From Paraglaciecola arctica (GTDB lineage Bacteria; Pseudomonadota; Gammaproteobacteria; Enterobacterales; Alteromonadaceae): 64,000 nucleotides of DNA. The stretch's first letter is position 1; each line of letters begins with the position of its first letter. This document shows positions 46,113 through 56,391 of the stretch, piece by piece. A model generated the notes under the pieces. It saw only the letters and a program-made list of their open reading frames with translations. It was not told the origin of the DNA and made no database searches. The stretch lies in the NCBI RefSeq assembly GCF_018861065.1, contig NZ_JAHKQO010000007.1:225266-289265 (forward strand), in the 5' to 3' direction. Both the position numbers and the translations under genes were made by a program.

Positions 46113-46889
46113 TTAATTTAACAGGTCTTTGAGTTTATCATTGGCTTTTTCCAATAACTTATCCTTTTGTTTATCCAGTTCTTCATTGACTTTTTTCTTG
46201 GCTTCTTCTGCTAAACGTTTTTTAGCTTGCGCTTTAGCAGCTGCGATCACATTATCTAGCATGGCATTGACCACTGCAGCCCCTACTTGATCAGCTGGCA
46301 TACCATTGGGTTGGCCTATGGCTCCCGCATTGAAGGTAGGTAAGGTCACCTCATAAGCTTTGGTTTTAATGTCTAAATCACCAGTAGAAAAAGCTTCAAA
46401 ATTTAGTTTGAGTTGCACATTACTAACGGTGACGTTTTCCACTATTAATAGCGGATTTACCCCTTGTGATTCTGTAGTTGGGTTATTTGTCTTAGGTAAA
46501 TTGGCGACTAAGTTATTCTTTATGACCACTAAATTGCCCTGTCCCTCTGAATCTACTTCGTACAACACTTGTGGAGCATTGATGCTGATGTTCTGCACCA
46601 CATAGGGCTCTTTGATACTTTCACCTAAATCTAATGTGATTGAATCGACACTGAAGGCATTTTGATTACTGAAGTCTTTTGGATTATCAATTGCTAAAGC
46701 GCTGAGGGTCATCTTGCCTTCTGTCAAAGCCAAATCTACTTTGCCCACTGAAACCTCTGTACCAAGGTATTGGCTTCCTTGTTGTTCTATTTGGGCACGA
46801 ATAAAGTCGCCTGCTCCATTTAAAAAGTACCAAACAGCGCCAACAATTAGCAGTATAACTAAAGTAAAAATTCCTAGACCTTTTTTCAT
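46113..46889 (-). CDS. AsmA-like envelope protein
   Basis: A 258-residue protein with an N-terminal membrane anchor (about 4-23) and a beta-rich part resembling the AsmA/DUF748 repeat: LGTEVSVGKVDLALTEGKMTLSALAIDNPKDF, then VVQNISINAPQVLYE and LLIVENVTVSNVQLKL. These proteins reside in the inner membrane facing the periplasm and are linked to lipid transport to the outer membrane. The last 60 residues are a charged Lys/Glu coiled coil. Much shorter than AsmA itself (about 617). ATG 46889 is used rather than the TTG before it. Confidence 0.72.
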   Translation of the reverse strand: MKKGLGIFTLVILLIVGAVWYFLNGAGDFIRAQIEQQGSQYLGTEVSVGKVDLALTEGKMTLSALAIDNPKDFSNQNAFSVDSITLDLGESIKEPYVVQNISINAPQVLYEVDSEGQGNLVVIKNNLVANLPKTNNPTTESQGVNPLLIVENVTVSNVQLKLNFEAFSTGDLDIKTKAYEVTLPTFNAGAIGQPNGMPADQVGAAVVNAMLDNVIAAAKAQAKKRLAEEAKKKVNEELDKQKDKLLEKANDKLKDLLN

Positions 46890-46892
46890 CAA

Positions 46893-47477
46893 ATTCTCGC
46901 TAGTTCTTAAATCGATACCTTGATTGTAACAAATAAAATAAAAAGGATATCTAGCTTAGTTTTGATATTGGATGCAACATCAGGTTAATTTATCGGTAGC
47001 TTTCAGTTTTGAGTATGGCTGCACTAGTTAAGCTCTACAGGCAATAATCCAAATTTTTATTGATGTTACCGGTATCATTTTTAACTTTAGTTTTTATGAT
47101 GTAATAAGTGTATTAACTATATTTAGTATTCAAATTGCTTTTTTTAGTGTTTAGTTATTTGCAAATAGCGATTATTCATTATGTAAAAACCGTGATTTAG
47201 ACAATAATTAGTTGTTGGGGTGGAGTGTTTTTTCTACCCTTTTGGAGTAAATTAATTCTTTTAAAACAAGTGTTTGTGATTTTTTATTTCCAATAAAAAA
47301 CATGCTAAAAAAAGTGCTCTTTATGCAAAAAGATTAAAGTCATCAATTCATTAAAATGAAAAACCCTTGTTAACAGTATGTTGTGTTAACGATAACATTG
47401 TTTTATTTTCCCTGCGGCTAGCTTGTCCATCAAACACAAAATTAATACTTAGCTGGCCATGCACTTAGAGGGTAACC
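46893..47477 (+). promoter_or_regulatory. AT-rich leader of the TonB receptor with palindromic operator
   Basis: A 585-base gap, strongly AT-rich. At 47384-47397 lies TGTTAACGATAACA, an imperfect palindrome with a central CG as is usual for LacI-family operators; it shares TGTTAACG with the larger palindrome in front of the lacI-like gene. A second perfect palindrome, TATTTGCAAATA, is at 47156-47167. I could not settle the -35/-10 boxes. The receptor's ATG follows a GAGGG. Confidence 0.5.
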
Positions 47478-50400
47478 ATGAAAACTAAAACAATTTACAA
47501 AAATCGTATTGCAACCGCATTAGCGCTGGCGTTAAGCGCCAGTTCAACAATCGCCATGGCACAGCAAAATGATGCCCAGTCTGAGGATGAAGGCGTCGAA
47601 GTAATTGAAGTAAAAGGGCTAAGAGGTAGTTTGATTAAAGCCCAAGATCTTAAGCGCGAAGGGAATACCTTTTTAGACGGTATTTCAGCAGAAGATATCG
47701 GCGCTTTGCCAGATAGAAGTGTTTTGGAAGCAATGCAGCGTATTCCTGGCGTATCGATAGAGCGTTTTGCTGCCGCTAACGATCCTGACCACTTTGGCAT
47801 AGAAGGCAGTGGTGCGGTTATTAGGGGGATGACGCAAACTCGCAGCGAGTTTAATGGCCGCGATACCTTTAGTGCTAACTCTAGTCGTGGGCTGAGTTTT
47901 CAGGATGTGCCACCTGAGTTGATGGGCTCTGTGTTGATTTACAAGAACCAATCTGCCGATATGATTGAAGGGGGGATCGGCGGGACAGTCAACCTCAATA
48001 CCCGTAAGCCTTTTGATCAAGATGGCCGCGTAATCGCTTTTACTGTGGACGCGACTTACACAGATTTTGCGGATGAAACCTCACCAACGGGATCTTTTTT
48101 ATTCAGTGATTCATGGAACACCGAACAGGGTAAATTTGGTTTGTTAACTAATGTTGCCTACTCAAAGTTGACCAGTCGTTCTGACGGTCTGCAATCAGAA
48201 ATATTTCTACCGAGAGACAATATTGTAGAAGGCTCAACTGTTTATATGCCTAATGGTGGCAATATGAACACGCAAATTCAAGAACGTGAGCGCCAAGGTT
48301 TTACTTTGGTCGGCCAATGGGAAAGCCAAGATAGAACTATGTTGGTTACAGGGCAGTTTTTACGCTCTGATGCGAGCTTAGCTTGGGCAGAACGAACCAT
48401 GAGTTTTCAAACCAATATGTATGAAGATGATGGCGTGAGTATTCGAGATGAGTCGTTCCCTTTGGATGGTTTTCCTGCTTTTGAATTCGATGACAATGGG
48501 GCGTTTCAGTCTGGCACCCTTACGCATACTTCATTAGGTGGATGGCGTTCAAATGGAGCCGATAACGACCGCGTTCCGCAGGCGGCAGACTGGTCTGGGA
48601 ATCCAGTTCCACAGTTCGGGAACACATGGCAAAATTCTAGTCGAATTAAAGATCAACAAACAGTAGTTGATGATTACTCTTTGAATCTTAAATGGCGACC
48701 AAATGATACCTGGTCCCACGAATTTGACGTGCAGCATATTAATGCAAAAACAGATGACACAGACTTTACTATATTCTTAGGTACCCATGCTAATCAGTAT
48801 CTAGATTTTTCTGGTGATGCGCCAAGTATTGCTTTTCTTGAACCTTGGAATGGCCAGGCTGCGGGTAATGGACGTGAAGGTAACGAAAACTTTTTCCAAG
48901 ATAAATCGTCGTACTACTGGCGTTCTGCTATGGATCATATTGAAGACAGCGATGGCGACGAAAGTGCACTGCGTTGGGATACCAAATATACCTTCGATGA
49001 CGGCTATTTAACCTCTGTTAAATTCGGTGCAAGGTACGCTAAGCGACAGCAAACGGTTAAGTTTTCAGCTTATAGTTGGCAGCCACTAGGGGCGATTTTT
49101 TCTGGAGACCCAGACGGAAATGGTTTCGCTGGTGCTTGGTTAGATTTACCTGAACACGCATCCTTAGTTAACGACGTGGAAGAAGTCTATTGGGATGACC
49201 ATTTCAGAGGTGGGCATGTGACTATTCCGGGTCAAGGGTATACTTATCATCCTTCTTTTGACTTGGTGCGAGATTATGCCAATGCGGGCAGCAGATTGGC
49301 CAATGCCTCATCTGATTGGGAGCCTTTAGCAGACCGCCCTCGCCAACAACTTGGGGTAGATAGTAACGGCAATGCAATTTTCGAAGAATTTGATGGGCCA
49401 TTTAGACCTAACGAAGTAAACGATTTTTCTGAAACGAATACCGCTGCTTACGTGCGAATTGACTTTGAATCTTACGATTGGAAATACCCTATTTCTGGTA
49501 ACGTGGGTCTAAGGTATATCCGTTTAGAAAGAGAAACCTCGGGTTATATTTCTTTTCCTAATCTTGAAATCAAACCCTTGTCATTCTTCGACAACGGTAC
49601 ACGTACTCCTGAAGAAATCCAGGAAGAATATGCAAAACAAACTAATCTATTTTTACCTCAAGATGATCTGGACTTTGGCAACTACGCGACACGATTTATA
49701 ACCAATACCACGTCAGATGATTATGTATTGCCTAGCTTTAATGTCAAAGCTGAGTTGTCTGATGACTTAATTTTAAGATTCGCCGCGTCGAAGGCATTGG
49801 CTTATCCAAACACCGGCGACATAAAAAGTTTTGTTAGTATCAATAACCAAAATGCAGCGGTAGTGCGTGACGGTGACGGCGAAGACGCGCAAATTGTCAG
49901 TGCAGATATCACAGCATGGACCGGTAATTCAGCTAATCCAAATCTTCAACCAATGCGCTCAACCCAATTTGATTTAGGCTTAGAATGGTACTTTGATGAA
50001 GGAAGCTCACTTACTGGCACTATTTTCCTGAAAGACCTAAAAGACTTCTGGGTCACTGGTGGTGTAGATGAGTCCTACACCAATAATGGTGTTACAAACA
50101 CAGTGACTGTGCAAAAACCTATCAATACCGACGAAGGCGAGATGCAAGGTTTTGAATTGGCTTATCAGCAATTTTTTGGTCAACTACCTGAACCCTTTAA
50201 CCACTTAGGGGTGCAAGCGAATTATTCCTATATCAGTGCCTCTGGTGTGCCTAATTCCAATCTGTTTACTACCGATCCGGATGGGCAACCTAAGGATGGT
50301 CCCACTCAACTCGCGTTTGAATCTTTGCCTTTGGCAGGGCAATCTAAACACACGGCTAATTTTGTAGTGATGTATGAAGATGACAAAATCTCAACCCGAT

Positions 50401-50669
50401 TAGCTTATAACTGGCGCTCTGAATACTTGATTACAGCGAGAGATGTTGTAGCGCCTCATAGGCCTGTTTATGGTGAAGACGCCGGTTACTTGGATGGCTC
50501 GTTTTATTACACATTGAGTGAAAACATTAAAGTTGGCATTCAAGGTGTGAACTTGTTAGACACTATTACCAAAACTAGTATGCAAGTTGATGAAAGTGGC
50601 ACCCGTTATGGCCGCTCATGGTTTAAGAGCGATCGTCGCTTTTCTTTAGTGTTACAAGGTAGTTTCTAA
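47478..50669 (+). CDS. TonB-dependent receptor (sugar-type, Proteobacterial)
   Basis: A 1063-residue outer-membrane importer energised by TonB-ExbBD. Features: signal peptide (1-28, ending IAMAQ), a TonB box-like VEVIEVKGLRGSL (about 40-52), plug domain with LPDRSVLEAMQRIPGVSIERF and GGIGGTVNLNTRKPFD, a long beta-barrel and the terminal Phe (RRFSLVLQGSF). This is the group often found next to tryptophan-halogenase-like flavoproteins and carbohydrate operons in Alteromonadales and Xanthomonadales. The flavin gene follows by 22 bases. Likely cargo is an oligosaccharide or glycoside; the specificity cannot be read from the sequence. Confidence 0.92.
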   Translation: MKTKTIYKNRIATALALALSASSTIAMAQQNDAQSEDEGVEVIEVKGLRGSLIKAQDLKREGNTFLDGISAEDIGALPDRSVLEAMQRIPGVSIERFAAANDPDHFGIEGSGAVIRGMTQTRSEFNGRDTFSANSSRGLSFQDVPPELMGSVLIYKNQSADMIEGGIGGTVNLNTRKPFDQDGRVIAFTVDATYTDFADETSPTGSFLFSDSWNTEQGKFGLLTNVAYSKLTSRSDGLQSEIFLPRDNIVEGSTVYMPNGGNMNTQIQERERQGFTLVGQWESQDRTMLVTGQFLRSDASLAWAERTMSFQTNMYEDDGVSIRDESFPLDGFPAFEFDDNGAFQSGTLTHTSLGGWRSNGADNDRVPQAADWSGNPVPQFGNTWQNSSRIKDQQTVVDDYSLNLKWRPNDTWSHEFDVQHINAKTDDTDFTIFLGTHANQYLDFSGDAPSIAFLEPWNGQAAGNGREGNENFFQDKSSYYWRSAMDHIEDSDGDESALRWDTKYTFDDGYLTSVKFGARYAKRQQTVKFSAYSWQPLGAIFSGDPDGNGFAGAWLDLPEHASLVNDVEEVYWDDHFRGGHVTIPGQGYTYHPSFDLVRDYANAGSRLANASSDWEPLADRPRQQLGVDSNGNAIFEEFDGPFRPNEVNDFSETNTAAYVRIDFESYDWKYPISGNVGLRYIRLERETSGYISFPNLEIKPLSFFDNGTRTPEEIQEEYAKQTNLFLPQDDLDFGNYATRFITNTTSDDYVLPSFNVKAELSDDLILRFAASKALAYPNTGDIKSFVSINNQNAAVVRDGDGEDAQIVSADITAWTGNSANPNLQPMRSTQFDLGLEWYFDEGSSLTGTIFLKDLKDFWVTGGVDESYTNNGVTNTVTVQKPINTDEGEMQGFELAYQQFFGQLPEPFNHLGVQANYSYISASGVPNSNLFTTDPDGQPKDGPTQLAFESLPLAGQSKHTANFVVMYEDDKISTRLAYNWRSEYLITARDVVAPHRPVYGEDAGYLDGSFYYTLSENIKVGIQGVNLLDTITKTSMQVDESGTRYGRSWFKSDRRFSLVLQGSF

Positions 50670-50691
50670 CCCAGTATTCTTAGGAGGGTGT

Positions 50692-52200
50692 ATGCAAAAA
50701 AATATACAAAAGGTTGTTATTGTCGGTGGGGGCACTGCGGGTTGGATGACCGCCGCAGCTATGGGCAAGTTGTTAAAGAATCGGATGTGTAGCATCACCC
50801 TTGTTGAGTCTGCTGAAATTCCAACTATAGGTGTAGGAGAGGCAACGATTCCTCAATTACAACTATTTAACGCATTACTTGGTCTGGATGAAGATGAATT
50901 TATGCGGGAAACCAACGCCACGTTTAAACACGGAATTCAATTTGTTGATTGGAAGCAACTCGGCCATGAATACACTCATCCATTTGGTACTATAGGGTTA
51001 AATTTTGATGGTGTAGATTTTCATCACTATTGGTTAAAAACTGCTAAAGCTATGGGGGTTGATAGACTAGATAATTATGCTTTTAACTGCGTAGCAGCCC
51101 GTGACAACAAAATGATGCGCTCGATTGATGTCCCCAACTCACCATGCAATAACATTGCTTACGCATTTCATTTTGATGCTGGTTTGTATGTTAAATGGCT
51201 TAAGAGGTTTGCTATCTCCCAAGGGGTAGAACGAATTGAAGCACAAGTTAAGGACGTGCACTTAAATAATGATTCGGGTTTTATCACCTCCCTTGAGTTG
51301 AATGATGGTAAACAAATTGAAGGTGATTTGTTTATCGATTGTTCTGGTTTTAAAGGATTGCTGATTGAAGAAGCTTTGCACACAGGGTACGAAAGTTGGA
51401 GTCACTTTTTGCCTTGTGATAGCGCAGTAGTTGTACCCAGCACAAACACGGGTGAACTTTACCCTTATACACGATCTTGGGCCCAAAAGGCCGGTTGGCA
51501 ATGGCGCATTCCGTTGCAACATAGAACCGGTAATGGCCACGTGTTTTCAAGTAAGTTTATGAGTGATGAGGAAGCTAAAGCAATCTTACTGGAAAATATA
51601 GAAGGCGAACCTTTAGTAGAGCCTAGATTTCTGCGTTTTCATACTGGTATGCGTCGCAAACAGTGGAATAAAAATTGTATAGCGATAGGCTTGTCTAGTG
51701 GTTTTATCGAGCCGCTAGAATCTACATCCATACATTTAATTCAAAGTAACATCTCTCGCTTGATGAGCTTATTTCCTGATAAAAGTTTCGATCCTGTAAC
51801 GGTAGATACCTTTAATAAACAAGCGGATGAAGAAATACGTCGGATTCGAGATTTTATTATTCTGCATTATCATGTAACCGAGCGCCAAGACTCGCCATTT
51901 TGGCGGTACTGCCGCAACATGGAAATCCCCGATTATTTGCAATCAAAAATTGACCTTTTTAAGTCCTCTGGACGCGTTTTTCGGGAGAATGATGAATTGT
52001 TTAATCAATCGAGTTGGATTGCTGTAATGATTGGTCAGGGACTCATGCCTGAGCAATATCATCCTATGGCCGATCTGCTTGAGCAAGAGGAAGTATCTAG
52101 GCGCTTGGCTCACGTTAAACACGTTATTCAACAGTCTGTAGACAGGATGCCAAGCCATCAGAACTTTATTGAGCGGCACTGCAAATCAACCATGCAATAA
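50692..52200 (+). CDS. Tryptophan-halogenase-family flavoprotein
   Basis: A 502-residue FAD-dependent halogenase-type enzyme. The FAD site is VVIVGGGTAGWMTAAAMGKLL (residues 8-28). Lys79 in NATFKHGIQF sits at the number of the catalytic Lys of PrnA; the flavin-halogenase motif WxWxIP is present (W269-Q-W271-R-I-P274), and Glu343 in EPLESTSIHL matches the second catalytic residue. So the halogenation machinery looks intact. Free tryptophan may not be the substrate, since relatives linked to TonB receptors (BrvH type) act on small indoles. AGGAGGG precedes the ATG. A reduced-flavin supplier is not encoded nearby. Confidence 0.88.
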   Translation: MQKNIQKVVIVGGGTAGWMTAAAMGKLLKNRMCSITLVESAEIPTIGVGEATIPQLQLFNALLGLDEDEFMRETNATFKHGIQFVDWKQLGHEYTHPFGTIGLNFDGVDFHHYWLKTAKAMGVDRLDNYAFNCVAARDNKMMRSIDVPNSPCNNIAYAFHFDAGLYVKWLKRFAISQGVERIEAQVKDVHLNNDSGFITSLELNDGKQIEGDLFIDCSGFKGLLIEEALHTGYESWSHFLPCDSAVVVPSTNTGELYPYTRSWAQKAGWQWRIPLQHRTGNGHVFSSKFMSDEEAKAILLENIEGEPLVEPRFLRFHTGMRRKQWNKNCIAIGLSSGFIEPLESTSIHLIQSNISRLMSLFPDKSFDPVTVDTFNKQADEEIRRIRDFIILHYHVTERQDSPFWRYCRNMEIPDYLQSKIDLFKSSGRVFRENDELFNQSSWIAVMIGQGLMPEQYHPMADLLEQEEVSRRLAHVKHVIQQSVDRMPSHQNFIERHCKSTMQ

Positions 52201-52232
52201 CACAAAACCTGAAAATTTTATGAATTCTAAAG

Positions 52233-52257
52233 ATAGAATGTTAACGTAACATTCTAT
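52233..52257. promoter_or_regulatory. Palindromic operator in front of the LacI-type gene
   Basis: An inverted repeat with perfect 11-base arms (left 52233-52243, ATAGAATGTTA; right 52247-52257, TAACATTCTAT) and spacer ACG. It lies 27 bases before the regulator's start and about 33 bases after the halogenase stop. It is a probable autoregulatory operator. Confidence 0.65.
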
Positions 52258-52283
52258 TTATCCACACGATATAAACCTGACAT

Positions 52284-53309
52284 ATGTCTAGAGTAAAACT
52301 AAAAGATATCGCGGAAAGGGCTGGCGTCTCGGTGATGACAGTATCCCGCGTAATGAACAACGATCCTAAAGTCAGGACTAAAACCAGAGCCAAAATAGCA
52401 GCGATAGCGCAAGAATTAAATTACAGTCCCAATGTTGCCGCTCGAAGTTTATCTAGTTCGAAATCTTTCTTTATCGGTATTGTGTGTGAATTTGCCAATG
52501 CTAATTATGTGAGTCAGTTTTTGGTTGGGGCATTAACAAAATGCCGTACTAATGGTTTTCATATTGTCATTGATGAAACTGCGGGAGAAACCGAAAAAGC
52601 ACTCTCTATTGTCAGCGATTTTATCCTCATAACTAAAGTCGATGGCTTAATTTTGTTGCCTCCTTTAGCTGATATTCCTGAGGTCTTAAGCTTACTTAAA
52701 GAATCACATACCCCTTTTGTTCGAATCGCCCCGGATATTGATTTATCGGCTAGCCCCTATATTTGTATGGATGATTATCAAGCCGCTTTCGACATCACCG
52801 AACACTTGGTAAGGACTGGGCATAAACGAATTGCCCATATTATAGGTAATGAAAATCAAGGGGTTAGCAGGCTCAGGTATCAGGGGTATTTAGATGCTCT
52901 GCGTTCACATCGTTTGTTAATGCCCCCCGAATATATTGAGCAAGGGGAATTTACTTATAAATCCGGACTTGTTGCCGCCGAGAAACTACTGTCTCTTGAG
53001 GTATTACCCGACGCCGTTTTTGCGAGTAACGATGAAATGGCCGCAGCGGTGATATCTGTGGCACTTAAAAATAACTTAGATGTGCCCAAACAAATATCGG
53101 TTGTGGGGTTTGATGATACCGAGTTAGCCAGAGTTGTATGGCCTCGAATCACCACTATTCAGCAGCCCATAAGAGATATGGCTGGTCTCGCTATAAGTTT
53201 GCTCACCGATCCGCTAATGTCGTTTCAGGATAGTACTCCGATGGCGAAACGGCATGTTTTGCCGTATCAACTTTTTATACGCGAATCGAGTAAACAAAAC
53301 GCCGATTAA
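52284..53309 (+). CDS. LacI-family transcriptional regulator
   Basis: A 341-residue repressor with an N-terminal LacI helix-turn-helix (VKLKDIAERAGVSVMTVSRVMNN, about 4-26), hinge helix (SPNVAARSLSSSKS) and a periplasmic-binding-like sugar domain (IGIVCEFANANYVSQFL; GHKRIAHIIGNENQGVSRLRYQGY; PDAVFASNDEMAAAV; SVVGFDDTELARVVWP). Its own palindrome and a related one before the TonB receptor suggest it controls the receptor-halogenase genes. The inducer is unknown. Ends ahead of a strong terminator. Confidence 0.88.
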   Translation: MSRVKLKDIAERAGVSVMTVSRVMNNDPKVRTKTRAKIAAIAQELNYSPNVAARSLSSSKSFFIGIVCEFANANYVSQFLVGALTKCRTNGFHIVIDETAGETEKALSIVSDFILITKVDGLILLPPLADIPEVLSLLKESHTPFVRIAPDIDLSASPYICMDDYQAAFDITEHLVRTGHKRIAHIIGNENQGVSRLRYQGYLDALRSHRLLMPPEYIEQGEFTYKSGLVAAEKLLSLEVLPDAVFASNDEMAAAVISVALKNNLDVPKQISVVGFDDTELARVVWPRITTIQQPIRDMAGLAISLLTDPLMSFQDSTPMAKRHVLPYQLFIRESSKQNAD

Positions 53310-53369
53310 TGAGGAATAAAGAAGGGTGTTGCTGTTACCGCTAGCCAACAAAATAACTCAATCTAAATA

Positions 53370-53403
53370 AAAAATGCCTAGTGTTTCCCCACTAGGCATT
53401 TTT
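53370..53403. terminator. Bidirectional Rho-independent terminator
   Basis: AAAAATGCCTAGTG (53370-53383) pairs perfectly with CACTAGGCATTTTT (53390-53403) across a 6-base loop, with A and T runs at the ends so that it works in both directions. It separates the convergent lacI-like and xylA genes. Confidence 0.88.
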
Positions 53404-53441
53404 AGAAAGCAAAGTTGATTTAGTTTCGGTAGAGTAAAACT

Positions 53442-54761
53442 TTAACCAAATAATACACGATTAACTTTGTTTTCAAGCAACTCTTGCTGACCACTAACAT
53501 GCTTAGGCTGTAAGTTATTGCTTACTGTGTGACTAGCTAATGACTCTAGGCTATGTTGACCTTTCAAAACTGATTGACCAAAGTTTTGTCCCCAGCCTTC
53601 ATAACGTTGTGAAATTTTGTCGGCAATAAAGTCACTTTCCAATATCGCCGCTGCCTTTTTAAGGGCTAACGCCATGTGATCCATGCCACCAATATGTCCG
53701 TGGAATAAATCTGCAGGATCACTACTTTGACGACGTAACTTACAATCAAAGTTCAAACCACCGGTAGTAAAACCACCTGATTTAAGAATCTCATACATGA
53801 CCAAACTTAGCTCTTCAACTTCATTTGGAAATTGGTCGGTATCCCAACCATTTTGTGCGTCACCACGGTTGGCGTCAATACTTCCGAATAAACCTAAAGA
53901 AATAGCAGTGGCAATCTCGTGATGAAACGAATGGCCTGCCAAAGTGGCATGGTTTGCTTCAATATTGACTTTGAATTCTTGTTCTAATCCAAATTGTTTA
54001 AGGAAACCATAAACAGTCGCAGTATCGTAATCGTATTGATGTTTTGTCGGTTCCTGAGGTTTGGGCTCTATTAGTAGAGCGCCTTTAAAGCCAATTTTAT
54101 GTTTATGTTCCGCAACCATGGTAAAGAACCGGCCCAACTGCTCGCGCTCTTGTCGCAGGTCTGTGTTGAGCAAACTTTCGTAACCTTCACGCCCGCCCCA
54201 TAATACGTAGTTTTCACCGCCTAGACGCTGGGTGGCATTCATGGCGTGGAATACCTGAGTTGCACCATAACTGAATACGTCAGGGTTAGGATTAGAAGCA
54301 CCGCCTGCGGCGTATCTCGGGTTACTGAATAAGTTGGCGGTTCCCCATAATAACTTGAGTCCGGTTTCAGATTGTTTTTGCTCAAGCACATCTACCATGG
54401 CAGAAAAGTTGTTGACGTAATCATGGATGCTGTCGCCTTCTGGCGCTACATCTATGTCGTGAAAACAATAGTAGGGGATATTTAACTTGCTAAAAAATTC
54501 AAAGGCAACATCCGCTTTTTGTTTCGCCATTTGCATCGGATCCCCGGGTTTAAGCCAAGGTCTACCAAAGGTGCCTTGACCAAATACATCGGCACCATCC
54601 CAACAAAAGTTGTGCCAATAGCAGGCAGCAAAACGCAGGTGTTCGGCCATAGTTTTACCCAAAACAACTTGATTGGCATCGTAATGATGAAACGCCAGAG
54701 GGTTGTCCGACTCAGTGCCTTCAAATTGAATGCTGGGTATTGAATCAAAATAAGTGGTCAT
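53442..54761 (-). CDS. xylA: XylA, xylose isomerase
   Basis: Converts D-xylose to D-xylulose in the cytosol with two divalent metals. The 439-residue length is that of class II enzymes. Catalytic His101 and Asp104 lie in [12 protein letters not shown], at the numbering of E. coli XylA; metal-binding residues are visible in [32 protein letters not shown] and the DANRGD block. AAGGAAATTTT precedes the ATG, which overlaps the xylB stop by 4 bases, so the two genes are coupled in the order xylB-xylA (E. coli has xylA-xylB). Confidence 0.97.
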   Translation of the reverse strand: MTTYFDSIPSIQFEGTESDNPLAFHHYDANQVVLGKTMAEHLRFAACYWHNFCWDGADVFGQGTFGRPWLKPGDPMQMAKQKADVAFEFFSKLNIPYYCFHDIDVAPEGDSIHDYVNNFSAMVDVLEQKQSETGLKLLWGTANLFSNPRYAAGGASNPNPDVFSYGATQVFHAMNATQRLGGENYVLWGGREGYESLLNTDLRQEREQLGRFFTMVAEHKHKIGFKGALLIEPKPQEPTKHQYDYDTATVYGFLKQFGLEQEFKVNIEANHATLAGHSFHHEIATAISLGLFGSIDANRGDAQNGWDTDQFPNEVEELSLVMYEILKSGGFTTGGLNFDCKLRRQSSDPADLFHGHIGGMDHMALALKKAAAILESDFIADKISQRYEGWGQNFGQSVLKGQHSLESLASHTVSNNLQPKHVSGQQELLENKVNRVLFG

Positions 54762-56227
54762 AAAATTTCCTTGTTAAAAAGAGTGCGTAATTGAGGATAG
54801 GTTTGTTTATAAACACTTCTTCGTTGCTCAAAAATGTATTGAGTAGAAGTGTTGGGTGTATGGGTTTGCACGGCTTCGGGTTGCGGGCAAATTTGTTTAG
54901 TGGTTAGGTTGGGCTCTATTGCCAATTGGGCGAGACGCGCAGCACCTAAAGCGGGCCCAACTTCTCCACCTTTTCTAAAAGTGATGCTGGTATTTAAAAT
55001 ATCTGCCATGAGTTGTCGCCAATAGGGACTTTGTGCGCCGCCACCAATAACGGTAATTTCTGTTGCTTGAGTGCCAGATTGATGTAGTGCGTCCACTCCA
55101 TCAGCAAAAGCAAAACATACGCCTTCGAGTACCGCATGTAACATGTCAAGTTTGCTAGTGTCGTGGGTTAGTCCAATAAACGCACCTTTCGCCATAGGAT
55201 TATTGTGCGGTGTACGTTCACCACTTAAATAAGGTAAAAAGTAAGGCGTTGTTTTTTGCTCAACAGGATGGGATTCAAGTTGTTCAAGTAGTTGCCCAAT
55301 GTCTTCTTCTACTACTTGTTTCGCAAACCAATCTAGGCAACTGGCAGCACTGAGCATCACTGACATTAAATGCCAACGTTCAGGCAATGCATGGCAAAAG
55401 CTGTGTACTGCAAGTTCAGCTTGTTGGCTAAAATGATCGGTTACTACGAAGTAAACACCGGATGTGCCCAGTGAAATCATGCCTTGACCTGGTTCAACCA
55501 AACCAACGCCTATTGCACCGGCTGCATTGTCGCCTGCACCTGCTACCACTGGTACTTCAGATAATCCCCAACGACTGGCTAAATCAGTTTGCAACACTCC
55601 TGTGATTTGGTTGCCTTCAAAAAGTTGTGGCATGTGGCTCAATTTCAGGCCACATGCGGAGAGCAATTCAATATCCCAACAACGTTTTTGGGTATTTAGC
55701 CACAGTGTTCCAGCGGCATCTGACATGTCACAGGCAAAGTCACCTGTTAAAAGAAACCTTAGGTAATCTTTGGGTAACAGCACTTTATCGATTCGCGAAA
55801 ATTTGTCTGGTTCATGGTGTTTTAACCAAAGCAGTTTTGGCGCGGTGAAACCCGGCATCATAATATTACCAGTGGTTTCGCGGCTATTTGGAACCCTTTG
55901 TTCTAGCTCGATACACTCAGCTGCACTGCGGCCGTCATTCCACAGAATTGCGGGGCGTATAACCTGAGCATCTCCGTCGAGTAAGGTTGCTCCATGCATT
56001 TGCCCAGACAAGCCTATTGCTTTTACTTGGGAAAGAAACGGGCCTTGACTTAAGCTATCCATTGCTGAACAAAATGCTAACCACCAATCAGTGGGATCTT
56101 GTTCGGACCACAATGGCTGTGGTCGAGACACTGTTAATTCCGCTGATTGTGAATCAACGATTTGGCCGGTGGCGTCGGTAATAATAACTTTTATCCCGGA
56201 CGTACCTAAATCAACCCCTAAATACAT
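54758..56227 (-). CDS. xylB: XylB, xylulokinase
   Basis: FGGY-family kinase that phosphorylates D-xylulose to xylulose 5-phosphate. The N-terminus is [18 protein letters not shown] (ATP phosphate-binding), followed by [12 protein letters not shown], the C-terminal domain begins near [16 protein letters not shown] and ends with [19 protein letters not shown]. From ATG 56227 the protein has 489 residues, matching the usual length; GGAG lies 7 bases upstream, and the 11 extra codons in the open frame are unlikely. First gene of the xylBA operon, divergent from xylR. Confidence 0.95.
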   Translation of the reverse strand: MYLGVDLGTSGIKVIITDATGQIVDSQSAELTVSRPQPLWSEQDPTDWWLAFCSAMDSLSQGPFLSQVKAIGLSGQMHGATLLDGDAQVIRPAILWNDGRSAAECIELEQRVPNSRETTGNIMMPGFTAPKLLWLKHHEPDKFSRIDKVLLPKDYLRFLLTGDFACDMSDAAGTLWLNTQKRCWDIELLSACGLKLSHMPQLFEGNQITGVLQTDLASRWGLSEVPVVAGAGDNAAGAIGVGLVEPGQGMISLGTSGVYFVVTDHFSQQAELAVHSFCHALPERWHLMSVMLSAASCLDWFAKQVVEEDIGQLLEQLESHPVEQKTTPYFLPYLSGERTPHNNPMAKGAFIGLTHDTSKLDMLHAVLEGVCFAFADGVDALHQSGTQATEITVIGGGAQSPYWRQLMADILNTSITFRKGGEVGPALGAARLAQLAIEPNLTTKQICPQPEAVQTHTPNTSTQYIFEQRRSVYKQTYPQLRTLFNKEIL

Positions 56228-56292
56228 CACAATCTCCGTAATATTTTTTGTGAATAGCATAGTGGCCTAGAGTTGAAAATCGCTCAATTACG

Positions 56293-56319
56293 AAATTACA
56301 TAAATAAATTCCGTAATTT
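56293..56319. promoter_or_regulatory. Candidate XylR binding region between xylB and xylR
   Basis: In the 164-base divergent gap, AAATTAC (56293-56299) and GTAATTT (56313-56319) are complementary arms 20 bases apart centre to centre, about two helix turns, within a very AT-rich stretch. This fits a dimer of an AraC-type activator, but the E. coli XylR consensus is not clearly matched, so the assignment rests on position. Confidence 0.4.
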
Positions 56320-56391
56320 GTTATTTTATTGTTACTATATTTTTAGTTATTCTTACGTTGACTTTTAGTCAGGTACAAGAGGTATTAATCA

